Of a stretch of DNA of 64,000 nt, positions 24,032 to 36,195 are shown piece by piece. Source of the DNA: Amaranthus tricolor (lineage: Eukaryota; Streptophyta; Magnoliopsida; Caryophyllales; Amaranthaceae); assembly GCF_026212465.1 (NCBI RefSeq), contig NC_080062.1, positions 346,501 through 410,500 of the forward strand. Reading direction: 5' to 3'. The notes beneath the pieces are model-generated. The model saw nothing but the letters and a program-made list of their open reading frames with translations, did no database searches and was not told the DNA's origin. How positions within the stretch are numbered: position 1 is the stretch's first letter; each line of letters starts with the position of its first letter. The position numbers were made by a program, and so were the translations under genes.

Positions 24032-27000
24032 CTAGGCTTGAACCAGCTGCTGGATGTTGATAGGAAGACAAACATCAGAGCCATTAATACAATGAGATGC
24101 GACGACGGAGCAAGTTGCTTCGGTAAGATGATAGCCATCCCAAAAGAAATGTTCGTCAGGGGCTGAGCATGGTGTTAGCTCTGGTATGCATGAGAATGTT
24201 CCATTTAACCATGATTTGCAACATGGATTGCTACTATCTCTTAAACCTGTCAATTTAATTTTTAACAACCTTAATTAATTTCACAATATATTGGAGTATA
24301 ATTTATGTCCAATAACAGATCCAACGTGATCTTATTGTGGTCAGTTGAAAATAAAATCAAATATTACACGTAAATATACCCTAGATAAGTGTATTGTCTT
24401 CTAGATATATGATCGGAGATCAAAACTTAGCGTGTGTGTTTTACTTAAATTGACATCAGGGTCGTTCATGTCCATAGACAAGGTAGCATTTGCTTAGGAC
24501 CCAGAGTTAAAAAGGGTTCGGATATCTAAAAATTATGGTTAAAGCTAAAAAGTAGACACTTAAAAATTTGCAATTTATGATTAGTTTTTTATAGCAGATC
24601 TACATTTATAATGATAATTGCAATATATATGGTCCTTTTCTATTATTTTCCCCAACACCCGTTTAAGTTGAGATCGACACTCCATTAAGAGGATCCATTC
24701 CTTTTAGTTTACTTAAGGCCTATAAAATGCCAAGAACAAAACTAATTAACAGCACTCTTTATTTTCTAGCTCTGCTCCTGTTCATATCATGTCCTTCTAC
24801 AATATGTTTGGATATTAATATTAAATGATGAGAATGAGAATGATTTGCGAGGACATTGCATTAACATACCATATTTAGCAGGATTGATGATAGCATCATA
24901 GGCAAGCGAATGAGCACGCCCAATTATGAAATGAGAATGTTGAAGAGTTAAACTTAAATTGTTGAGCATTAATCCAAGCTCATTGTTGAACAATGACACA
25001 ATTTTATTTTTATTTTCATCGCATTTTATTCCCTTGGGCCTCAAACCCCTCATAATTGATGGAATGCAACCAATTGGGCCCAACTCGAACACCACTATCT
25101 TCCTTGCTCCCAAATCATATAGTCTCTGCAAAATCATTACATATATTTTTATATGACAAATTTTTTATTAAAATTGTCTTATCGTGAAACGATTTAATAT
25201 GGGCTTACTCAATTCTAATTTATTGTAAAAAAAAATTTAACTATTTAAATTTAGTTTTAAATTAAATTTTTTTAAATTATAGATGATTTATGCTGCTTGT
25301 ATGGATCCGTCTCACCGTGAGATGGTTTCATACAAGACTTGTTGTTTTTATTCAACAAGACTGAACTCATATAATTAGTTAATTCATTCATTGATTACTT
25401 TAAAATTATAAGTTATCTGTTATAAGTGATCATTCTTAGACTATAAAATGTGATCACTTTAAAACTGTAAGTGATCATTCTAAAATTATAAACAATCACT
25501 TATAACAGTAAATGTATATTAAATTGTCCCATAGATGAGATTTCACTATCAAACAGTCTCATTTGAGAATTTGTTATTGTATATACTGGAACAATCCCTT
25601 AAATCCCAAGACTCTGAAAGAAGAGAAACCTCAATCACCACTACGAACAAAAGACGGGATAAAACGACCAAGACCCCTCCAGAGGTTCCAGATCCCTGGA
25701 AAAGACCACTTAGCCCCCTAGAGGACCAGACTTACTCCTCAACTAAATTTCAGGACGACAAGACTCACAAAAGCGGCAGGGCCATATCAAAAGGACCCTA
25801 ACAGAGGATGAAGAACCTAAATACCTGCAGGATGGTTGATCCTGCAAGAAGGTCACAACGAAAACGATGACATGTCAGGAGACAACTGCAGTTATGCACA
25901 GAAAAGCTGCCAATACTTGTATAAGGCAAGGCACCACACCTACCTCGTACCTTACCCATATAGGTGTACTAAAAGACAAAGAGGGGGACCACGGTGTAAG
26001 AATCAGCAAACCACCAAACACAACGTAGACTCGCAAAATATTCTGTTTCCCTTTCTACTGGTCTCAAGAAAGATTCCATTAAGGTAAAAGCCTAAACTGC
26101 CATTAGAGTTTTGGGAAACCTCTCCTAAAATCCACCACTATAAATATACGATGTCACGCATCGTCAAAGGGAGGATAACTTTGAACACTGAATCCCAACT
26201 ATTATTCCTCGTCAAAAGATAGCTCAAAATCCCTAAAAGCTTTACCAGCAAATATTTCATAACCTATGCTGACTTAATCATCGAAGGAGGACCCCCGAAG
26301 GACCCCTTTTCGGCCCTCGTTTGCTACCTTATGCAGGAATACGGAGTGAAACAGCTGGAAAAACAACTCAGACCTCCCCAGTAGTTCATAATCATTGTGA
26401 ACTCTAAAGGGCGTTTTCTTCAACTTTGCTGAAAGTGTTGATTGTTCTCTTCACAGCCGAAACAGTTACTATTTTTTTTGAAAAAATAATGTGATATATT
26501 CCCAATGTGTGCCTTATAGAGTCAAAAAAAATTGTAGTTATTTTTTATCATTAATGTATAAATTATTTTAAAATGCAAATTATTTAAATTCTACGTATAG
26601 GATAACATAATAATAGTGTTGGGAGTAGTATTACCTGTAATTTTCGTGATAAAGAATCGACGAGGAGTTTAGCAAATTGTGGAGGACTATAATGTTGACG
26701 AGTTTTAACGATGCCAAAATAAGTGTTGATGTAATCGTTATTTCCCACTGAGAAAATAAAAATAGACTTAGCCAAATATTGTGCAAGCTCAGTTCTGTTC
26801 CTGAAGTGCAAGCCTAACTGTATTTTCACTGTGGTTTCAAACATTTTCATTTGTTCATCCAAATTCAAGCATTCACCCTGCAAAAGTACATTTATTATAA
26901 AAATTTATTATATTTTTTTACGGTGTAGACCGAGGAAAGACTCAATAACAGTAAGCACTATATTCCTCAGGTAAAATCTGAGTTATAATCTCATTAATCC

Positions 27001-30000
27001 CTTTCCCCTTGCCTAGCTACCATCTAACCAAAAAATTCTTTCATACATTGTTGTATGAGACAGTCACTTTGTAAGAAATATTTTATATGTATATATAGAT
27101 TAAATAGTTCAGTTAATACAAAGTACGAGAATGTAGGCTTCTTTCTAATTTTCAATTGTTTCACCAAGCAGCTTAAAAGTATTTTCACCAAAAATTAGTC
27201 CCAAATACTTGGAGAAACAAAACACCCATGCCCAAATTGTAAAACCAAACACAAATATTCTTACACGAGCAAACCTTGTATCTATTGTGTCATCTCACAT
27301 TGAGATAAGTTTATACAAAGAGTTCAAATAGTATTTGCATGTAACTATACAAAAGAAGATTAAAAATAAAATTATATTTCACTAAAAATATAATGGTAAT
27401 TTTTTCATTACTTTGGTGGAATGCGAAATTATTAATGGTTTCTCAGAATTAATTATTTTATCTATTTAATTACTTATTTTTTTGTATTTTTATAAATTTT
27501 CAATTGCTCGAAGTCAAAAAATAATAGATAAATATAATGCTCGAAAACGTTTTGTATTTTATCAAGAATTAATTTTCAGAGTTTCTATTGTACTTACAAC
27601 TACAATATGTAACAACAATATAAAATTGTCATCTCTCTTTTTTATATTGTTTTTCTAATTATTTTACAGGAGTATATTGCATGTATTACGGACATTATTG
27701 ATGATTTGATACGTTATTATATATGGGATCTCCAATATATATGGCATTCCGTTATCTTTGGAACACAACTCAACATTATAAGAGAATAATTATTATCATT
27801 CAAGAATATTACTAAAGAATATATTGACTTTGTTACTGGAGTTTTAGGCACATGATATTAGCTTGCCATCGGTCACAACTCACATGGGATGATAGAGCCA
27901 ACATTTATTAATAGTTAATACTTGTTTGTCCTTTTGAAATTGCTATTCAGAGAATGATATAAAAATTAATTAAGAAAAAGTAATAATTAGTATTTTTGTG
28001 GAAAATTATAAGTTAAGTCATGTCCTTTAATAAAATAATTATAAGTTTTAATATAAAAAAATATATTAATTAATTGTAGAATTTAGTAAGATATTATAAA
28101 TGAGATCCTATTTAAAATAGCAATTTTAGTAGGACATTGTCAAAATCAATTAGATAGAAGGATCAAGGGATTCATAACCAAATGCTAAATTAGGGATTGG
28201 AAGACCTATATAGTCCATTATATCAAACAAAATGGTACACTTTTTGTTTTCCAATCATGTTTGAAAATGTCATTCTTAATTAATGCATTAATTAAATTTT
28301 AATAGAAAATTATTAATAATAGTGTTATATTAATATTCTTTATTTTTTTAAAAAAGTACTATAGAGGTTTCCAAGCTCAATTAAGACAATACTCTCTCTG
28401 TTTTCATTTGTATTCTCATTCACTTTTTGCAAAATCAAATAATTTTAATTGTGAGTTTTTAAAAATTCTAAAACATTGATATTTAGAAAATATTAATGAA
28501 GATGAATCTATCAAAATGCAACATAAACATGTTTTGCCATATAAATCAATGAGAAATTATAGTTAAAATTTGACACTAAAATTTAGAGAAGAACATTTCC
28601 GTCCTATCCTATATACGACATTGACACACAACAAGGTTTGCTCCTTCAATCCCGTTTCGATTGACGCCTCATCTCAAAAGAGCTTTCACATTGATTTTTA
28701 AAGAGTGTATTGATAATAATATTGTAAATTTATTGTAATCTTTAACAAAAATTTATATTCTTCATGGTGATTTTCTTTTATTTTATATGTCCCTTATTCT
28801 TTTATTTCAGTTTAGTTTAAACAACTATTATTTATTTATCAATTATTATTGAGGAGAATCCAAAATACTTGTATATTATATTTGGCTACATATATTTAGT
28901 TATATGTATTTACATAATCAACTCGACTATTATTTTTTTTACGTTAAATATTACATAATAAATTATTAGAAATTAATAGCAGTTTTAATCAAATGAGCCG
29001 AACCATAACTTATAGTCACTTCCAAATAATTAATTCTCTTATCTAGTATGTGATATGCATGCATGGATGGAAGGAATCTTACAACAAATTTGCCAGTTTC
29101 AGGAAGAATGCCGCAAGATCCAGAAGCGTAGTTGTATCCAGTAAGAGAAGTTGGCTTGATTAAGCTAACTCGTGGTGTAGGATATGGAAGTCCAAGATAA
29201 TCAGCTGCATTTTTATTAACAAATTCAAATTAAATAAATTAATTTTTTATTCTTGACATATATAATTTCATGATGCTTAAATTATTATTAATTAAGCAAA
29301 AACTATCACTAGATGACTTGGAGAAAATTTTGATTTAGAGGCGGTAGAAAATCGAATCGGAATTTTAGATTGATGATCATGAGTCCATGACTTTGATAAT
29401 GAGAAAATTTTAAAAAAATTATATTATTAATTATTAGAATTGATATATTGATTTATCTAGTAGATTTTAAATTACTAGATGCTCATAATTATGCTTAGAT
29501 CTTGATTAGTAAACCATCATACACTTTGGAAGAAAAATAAAGCATCACCACTTAACTTGATGTTCACTCCACCTAACTTTTCACTTTATATATGGTACTT
29601 CATTATATTAATTATTACTCCATTTATTTTATTAAAATCGATAAATTTATCAGAAAATATTTATAATGATCTTAGAAAAAAACTTGATAGTTCAGATCTT
29701 TAATTTGATTTTTATGTTCTATATATAACATATATATTATATACATTTCTTTAGGTAAAATTCTATTGGACTAAAAGTATGAAATAAGAACCTCAGGCGT
29801 ATAAGAAAGATTTTTTCTTTTATTTTTAATAGATATTTAATTCTCAACACCTATAACAAAAATATAAATTAATTTTCTCATTCCTTCATCCTCTTATGCA
29901 CCGTCCCCCTCTTGCCCGGAGAAAAATCTTTTCAATGAAATTAAAAAAAATAAGAATATATAATGGTTAAATTAAAATTTAAATCAATAATTAAATTCCG

Positions 30001-30872
30001 CATTAATTAATTATAGAAAATGATATATACAGCCCTAAGATTTGTATATAAGAAAGAATATTTTATTTAATTTATATAATTTAATACTATTTTTGCTTTG
30101 GAAATATAGATATTTAATTATATTTAATTATTTTAATATTTATTTATTCTTGGAAATTTAAAATCATTATATAAAATATTAATTGTTTTTCATTTTCTAT
30201 ATTAGATTATCTTAAAATTTTCAAATTATTAAGAACAAAAAAAATTTATTAATTTTTATGTACAACCCTAAGAGTTATAAATATCATAACGCATTAATTA
30301 TTACTCCATAACCTATCATTCATAAACAAGGAAGAATAGGGGAATATATATGAACGAATCAACTCAATGAGCAGCTTAAGCTTATAATTAAGGTTTCAAG
30401 ATATATTATACACTCTAATACGTACGCTCCATTACACGAGAGCATTTTGGATAAAAACGTGAATACAACACATGCTGACTTCAATCCTCATATGTGACAG
30501 AGTGACACTGAATATTTCATTTTTGAGATTAAAACCCATAACCTCTTATACGCAGGTCTAACAATATATAAATTGTACTACAAAACTAAAATTATGAATA
30601 TTTATATAATACATACCTATAAAATCAGCAGTAGTCTTTCCATTAGTAAATCTTCCAGTAGGAAAACTTCCAGGAAAATTAACACCATAAGGATAGTAAT
30701 TAGCCTTAGCTAATGTAGGCAAAAAATTATTATTTCCACTATCAAATAATGAATCTCCAAACACATAAAGTGCAGGAACAAGAGGTAATTTTGATGAGCT
30801 ACATTTCCCACAAAATAATAAATATGAGAATATAAAGAAAATATTAAAGGGTATAATATTAATAAATTCCAT
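24032..30872 (-). CDS. GDSL esterase/lipase 2, 363 aa, five exons
   Basis: Minus-strand exons 30872-30617, 29204-29083, 26877-26635, 25125-24870, 24246-24032; all GT-AG, phases 1, 0, 0, 1, the same as its neighbour at 13566-18716. Exons 2 and 5 are equal in length in the two genes (122 and 215 nt), exons 1, 3 and 4 differ by whole codons. An N-terminal signal peptide ([10 protein letters not shown] core) precedes block [13 protein letters not shown] (Ser41), GNND (171-174) and WDGYHLTEA (Asp329, His332), so the triad is intact. The paired Cys of NPCCK and the closing motif NIQQLVQ are kept in both copies. Expected role: secreted acyl hydrolase. Introns are long (0.6-2.2 kb); intron 3 carries an 887-bp likely solo LTR. 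Both genes look functional. Confidence 0.93.
25300..25560. repeat. Foldback/MITE-like sequence beside the solo LTR
   Basis: It contains a perfect 14-bp inverted pair, ctgttataagtgat (25417-25430) and its complement (25495-25508), several 'gtgatcattct' repeats, and 'gtctcac...gagatgg' at the left with 'gatgagatttcac' at the right. Edges and target duplication could not be set. Confidence 0.45.
25578..26464. mobile_element. Likely solo LTR, 887 bp, in intron 3 of GDSL 2
   Basis: It starts TGTATATACTGG and ends GCCGAAACA, flanked by gttat (25573-25577) and gttac (26465-26469), a 5-bp duplication with one mismatch. The block is clearly more GC-rich than the surrounding intron. An internal 'ctataaata' TATA-like box near 26140 is followed by a plausible transcript start region. 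No gag/pol and no second LTR are seen. Its frames at 25535-25801 and 25836-26087 have no recognisable domain. Confidence 0.6.
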
Positions 30873-31732
30873 TATTTGGTTTTAAATTATGAAAAATAAT
30901 ATTTTAAATATTTTTGGTGTGGGGTGTTCGCTTAAATAAAGGAAAAGAGAGAGGAAAAGAGCTTCTTATAAGTTCCCAACATGAAAGCCTCATTTAATCA
31001 GCCGAAACCATTTTAGCTTTTTATACTAAAAGAAGGGATAAGAGGTTTGAGGCTAATGATGCATAAGGCATTAGTCAGTTTCAATCACTTAGCTTCATTT
31101 GCTTTTAGTACCAAAATTAAAAAATTATATATAATATGTTGAAATATTAGAGCATTCAGAAATAAAAAAAGTTAATATAAAATGTAAAAATAGTAGAATT
31201 ATATTTTAGAAAATAAAAATAATGTAAATTTATAGGATAAATTAAAATGAAAAAAGGACAAATTAAATGAGAGAGAAGTGTATTATATTATTGCTTTTAG
31301 TGTTTGTTATTACTTAGGTATGGGCAATATTTTTGATTATTTTTGCTACTGTTTTAATTTTTTAAAAAGTAGCTAGCTTTTTTTTCTTTGAGAAAAAAAG
31401 ACAATTAAAGATTATATTTATATATTTTTCTCCATTCCTAGATATAACATCATTTTTTCCACTTGCTACATTAGTTTTTATAATAAAGAATGATATAAAG
31501 GCTGAAAATTCAATCCTTTTCATGTAAAATTATTTAATTATGTTCAAAAGAAAGGACAACGACTATTATATATAGCAAATATTAATTTTTATTTTTTTAT
31601 TATACAACACACTGATTAAAAGAAAAGACTAAGTGAGGATTGAAATCAAAACATATTTTAAGCAAAAAGTAATCTTTATTCTCCAATTAAAACAAAACCT
31701 GATTCTCGACTTATATAATAATAATAATAATA

Positions 31733-31788
<56 letters not shown>

Positions 31789-34578
31789 CGGTTGTACACA
31801 AAATAGTTATTAGCACATTAATAAAAATGAGTTCACTTGGCTTTTACGTTAGGATTGTGATTTAAAAAAAAAAAAAGTTGAGAATTATATATTAGTCTAA
31901 TAGTTGACTATTTGTATTATAATAAAGATTCGCTTCTCATCGCTTATAAGAAAATTTGTTAAAGATTGTTTTTTAAGAGAATAATGGAATTCTCCAACTT
32001 TTTTATTATAATTAATTCTACATCCCCTTTTTAAAATTCTTACTTTTTTCCTAACAAATGTGTTACATAATAAAGTTAGCTTATGTACAAAATACAAATG
32101 CATAGATCATCTAATGAACAATGTGAAAATTTGACACATAACAATAATAAGAACACTATATTTTCCGACATAAACTGCTTTTTGATTGTTTTTATCAGTT
32201 ATTTTGGAAATTTTTTATTTTCTCTATGACAAAATTAAAATAGAGAACCGAGAAATTTGCTGTATTCTACTAGAAAGTTTGCTTCATGGTGGGGTTTTTT
32301 CTTATCATCAAGACAGATTAAAGTGGAGACAAAAGTTACCTTGAATAATATCTAAAGCCTAGGCCCTAGAATCTTCACAATAAAAAAAATTAATTTAAAA
32401 TTTTTAATTCTTCTCGTTTCATTTGATTTAATTTTGGAAAAATTAATATTAATAATCCAATCTTTTGCTCGTCCGATGTTAATAATTTCACTTTTAAATT
32501 ATTTTCTAATAATCTAATATTTACCCGTAGTTCACTGTGGATAATTCAACTTTTGTTTTAATTTGCTGGCAGCATACTTTATTATTACTTATTATTAGTA
32601 ATATAGTATGTTATTGGCAAATCTATGACAAAGGTTAAATTATTTAAAAATAATCTAAAGATAGAATTATTCATAATAGATGAGTGAAAAGTTAGATTAT
32701 TAATGTTAATTTTTCCTTTAATTTATACTAAATAGTCATCTTGACAAAGCAAAATGAATAGAATGAAAAATATATGGTTTCAGAATATAGAAGCAATTGT
32801 TACAACATCTATACATGAAACTTGATTTCACTAAAGAAAACGATACTCTTAATATAGTTATATTTCAAAGGAAAAGGTGATTGATATAACACGAATTAAA
32901 TATATAAATATTTTAATTATTTGTATTTATATTTATATCTTTAAGATCAAGTTTATGGAGTAAAATTTAAAAATCAATGGAGTAGATATATAAAATAATT
33001 ATTTCGTTTTTAAATAATAAAATTACAAAATGGTATTATTTGCTAGAATTATAGTAAGTAGATGGTGCGAAGAAGAGAGAGTCTATGTGAATCACGATTA
33101 TTTATTATTTTGGTGTTTGATTTTATTTTTTTTATTTTATATATTTTATTATTTTGTCTTTTGTAAATCGCGGTTATTGATTAGAGTAGAGTGATAATTG
33201 ATATAAGAGAGGTCGACAATCATTATGATGTTCAATGATAACGGACAAAGAACCGAAGCCTAAGCGTGAGTGTACGATGCAATAAGCGTGAAATATGTGC
33301 ATTTTGGGGTGTGTGATAATTAATCAAAATTAAATATGTTCATAAAGGTATGTATAGTCATTATTATTATTTTTGAGTAAGTTATTATTTTTGAGTAAGT
33401 TTTGTGTGGATTTGATTAACTATATTATTTAAAATATGGTGCAATTTTTTAATATTATTTTATTTTCTACTTAAATTAATTAATTATATTATTCAAATAA
33501 AAACAACCTCATACAAGACTTTATTCAATTATTTCGTTATATAAATGTAATTTGATTAGTTGCCAATATTTTCTTTTCTTTCTACGCGATTTTAACTATG
33601 TTCTCAATGATTGAATATTGTGTTATTTTCTCTAGTTTACTGAGTTAATTTATTTGTTCTATGCTAGTATTTATTAGTCCTAAAACAACCTTATAAACTG
33701 TGCAGTGTTCGACAATAACTTTTGACCACGAACGAAGTTACTGGTGGGCGAAAATTAGTCACAATTCACCCTCAAAAATAATAATATAACCAATAAAATG
33801 ATGTGTAGCCAAATCTAACACAACATTTGAGTCACAATATTTGTTGATCTTACTATCAACATAATAAAACAATTCTCCTAAAAATTTTCGACCCATCACC
33901 CAAAACTCCATTTTTGATGTTAATATAAAATTGTTTAGCCTCTATCTCACCTAAAATCCCGATACCGACTTCGCCTCTTACGTAACTATTGCTCAAATCC
34001 TTGTAGTGCAAAAGCACCTCAAAATAGTATAGTGTATCATCTAATTCAGGTTTTCAAGTCAAGATGGGATTAGGGCTAGGCTACTTCAGTTATGGCCCTT
34101 CATTATGGGTCAAAGTTGGGCATCTCTAGACTCGATGCCCATCGTGCAAGAATGTAAAACGTGTTTCGATTGCAATGGCAGCAACAATCACGATAATGTC
34201 GTTGTACTACAAGACTTAGTATGACGGTGCTTGTGCGTGCAAACCGATAATGATATCGGAACCAAGTAATATCGAATCAAGTAATGGCGTGTAGCATTGT
34301 GGCATTATACGCGAAATAGTGTGCCCAATGTTGCCCTTCGTCTTGCCTTGCCAAACAAAAAACGATTAAGTTAAAAACACACATGATACTTGTATCCATG
34401 TCGTATAAGCGTTGCAATCAAACTTTGAACACATTGATGCACAATATTTATTAAGTAAATACATTCTCATCATACCGAATTCGACAATCAACATAACATT
34501 CTTCTTGCTGACGAGTTTGTAGCTCGCATCTAGACAGCCTAGCGTCGATTGCTTACTCAATACCGAACAGTCTGCTTT
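30873..34578. other. Intergenic DNA between GDSL 2 and the PI4K gene
   Basis: The GDSL 2 promoter must lie in the first few hundred bases; only a weak TATA-like tatttaag (minus) near 30935 is visible. A self-complementary TAA/TTA tract lies at 31716-31788. I see no gene; the open frames at 31897-32103 and 34366-34560 have no domain. Confidence 0.55.
31716..31788. repeat. Self-complementary (TAA)n-(TTA)n tract
   Basis: About five TAA triplets, the junction 'atagttatt', then about 18 TTA triplets, able to fold into an A:T hairpin. Confidence 0.93.
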
Positions 34579-36195
34579 TCAGAACTTGCAAGAAGTTCCA
34601 AACTTCCGAGTAAGCCTTAGACCAGCCCGCCCTGCTTTGTGATTTGCAAAAGCCGGATGTAGAAGCTTTTGAAACTCATCAAGAAACGTCTGCCATTGAT
34701 CTTCATTCATATCTACCACAGGAAAGAAACTTGAACTTGTTGGAAAATGCTCATTTGCACTTTCATTTTTGATCGACAACTTGTCTTCCAAAATTCTGCT
34801 CAAATTTCCGTTAGAAACCTCACACTCTAAATCGAATTGAGACTCGTCGTCATCAATTGAACTCGTAGTATTGAACATCATCTCACAGTCGTGCAAAACC
34901 GACTTAGCCTCGATGCATATAAGTTCCAACTTACTTGGTTCCTCGGCATGAGTTAGGAACTCCCGACTCATCATTTCACCAACCTCGGCCAAACAAAGAC
35001 CGAAAGACGCAGCTTCTTTCAAGAAGATTGTGCAAAGGACTAAAACCCGAAGGCAAGCCTCGCGTATCATTGGTAGCTCCACCCTAAGCATCTCGGAATC
35101 GTGAAATGGGTCGAGATTAGCTATATATTGAAGTTCATCCTCCGAGAAGGGAATCGATGCCTGTGGCCAGTGGATCCACTCAAAATACGGGTCTTCCAAG
35201 CTTTCCGGAAGGCAAAGACCGTGATCTATGGGAACTAAATCCACCTGGTTGAACCTTCCAACCCCATCGTCGAGCTTCCTGACCAAAATGTTGCCAGCAT
35301 GTCGATCTGTATTAAGTATTCGAATATCAAGAATTCCTATGCGGTGCACAGAAGAAACCGGAAAACTAGAAGTACCATGATCATTAGCATCACAGTCGTG
35401 CAGTATAAACTGCTGAAACGAAGCAATTTTGCTAATTTTCTCCCTTTGTTGGTGACAATTCCCGTTCACTCCATCGTTGATATTGAAGATTGGGTGAGTT
35501 ATTTTCACGAGAGCGGTTAAAGGCACATTTGCAAAACCGTCATAGTCGAGAAGATAAGCTGCTACTTCTCTAAACCCCGTTTCTCCCACACGAACCGACC
35601 CTTTAAGTCCCGGTTGGCCAAGAGCTTTTCCAACAAAACCTTTTGGGTTATTCGGAGCAAAAGGCTCCTCATCGGTTGGCTTAACGATTGCAACATTCGC
35701 ACCATCTGAATCCCGAAATAAATAAGCACCACCAAGACCACTATGCACGGGGATTGGATCAATCCCGTTATTCATCCCCACCACAATCGCCTCCACCAAC
35801 TGATTCGTCACAGGGAGGCGGCTCGAGCAACCTATGACTTCAATCGGGCAACTCACATCTTTTTGATAAAGATCCTTAGCCAAAGGAGAAAGACACGGTG
35901 TAGAAGAACTACGATGCAAGCAATTTCTTGTAAGAAGAAGCGGTGAATGGTTTCTAACGGTGCTGAGATCATTCCTTAAAACCCGATCCCCACAAGTCAA
36001 CAATGTCTCTTCAGTCGGTACGTTTAAAGACAACTGTAGTTTTTTCTTCACGGTATGAGCGTTTTCACTTCCATCGAGCTCGATACCCAATACACAGCCG
36101 GTTTCGGTTTGAACAAAGACACGTCTTCTTCCGAGTTGACTACCATTCTCAAGGCATTCACTGCTAAAAGGGCCTCTCAACGCAGCTGCAGCCAT
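34579..36195 (-). CDS. Phosphatidylinositol 4-kinase gamma (ubiquitin-like domain type), 538 aa
   Basis: One uninterrupted minus-strand ORF. A ubiquitin-like domain spans about residues 23-90. The PI3/4-kinase domain runs about 135-420: glycine loop SGLGGAYLFRDSDG (152-165), candidate ATP Lys172 in VAIVKPTDEEP, GFREVAAYLLD, catalytic loop LNTDRHAGN (Asp297, Asn302) and the Asp324-His325-Gly326 metal motif. A Ser/Asp-rich region and a conserved C-terminal RAGLRLTRKFGTSC tail follow. Plant type II PI4K gamma proteins have this layout; several are reported to act as protein kinases on proteins rather than on phosphoinositides, so the reaction is not certain. One UBL and a short length suggest the shorter subgroup of the family. 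The stop at 34579 follows directly on the conserved tail. The coding exon is intronless, as in relatives, with a spliced 5' UTR. Confidence 0.95.
   Translation of the reverse strand: MAAAALRGPFSSECLENGSQLGRRRVFVQTETGCVLGIELDGSENAHTVKKKLQLSLNVPTEETLLTCGDRVLRNDLSTVRNHSPLLLTRNCLHRSSSTPCLSPLAKDLYQKDVSCPIEVIGCSSRLPVTNQLVEAIVVGMNNGIDPIPVHSGLGGAYLFRDSDGANVAIVKPTDEEPFAPNNPKGFVGKALGQPGLKGSVRVGETGFREVAAYLLDYDGFANVPLTALVKITHPIFNINDGVNGNCHQQREKISKIASFQQFILHDCDANDHGTSSFPVSSVHRIGILDIRILNTDRHAGNILVRKLDDGVGRFNQVDLVPIDHGLCLPESLEDPYFEWIHWPQASIPFSEDELQYIANLDPFHDSEMLRVELPMIREACLRVLVLCTIFLKEAASFGLCLAEVGEMMSREFLTHAEEPSKLELICIEAKSVLHDCEMMFNTTSSIDDDESQFDLECEVSNGNLSRILEDKLSIKNESANEHFPTSSSFFPVVDMNEDQWQTFLDEFQKLLHPAFANHKAGRAGLRLTRKFGTSCKF

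Noticed and set aside
25535..26087. Two open frames as possible gag fragments
   Set aside because: No zinc knuckle or other domain is visible; the frames lie in a likely solo LTR, and the higher GC content explains the open length.
35299..35946. Small plus-strand frames across the PI4K gene
   Set aside because: Antisense shadows of a fully open, motif-rich 538-codon kinase frame.
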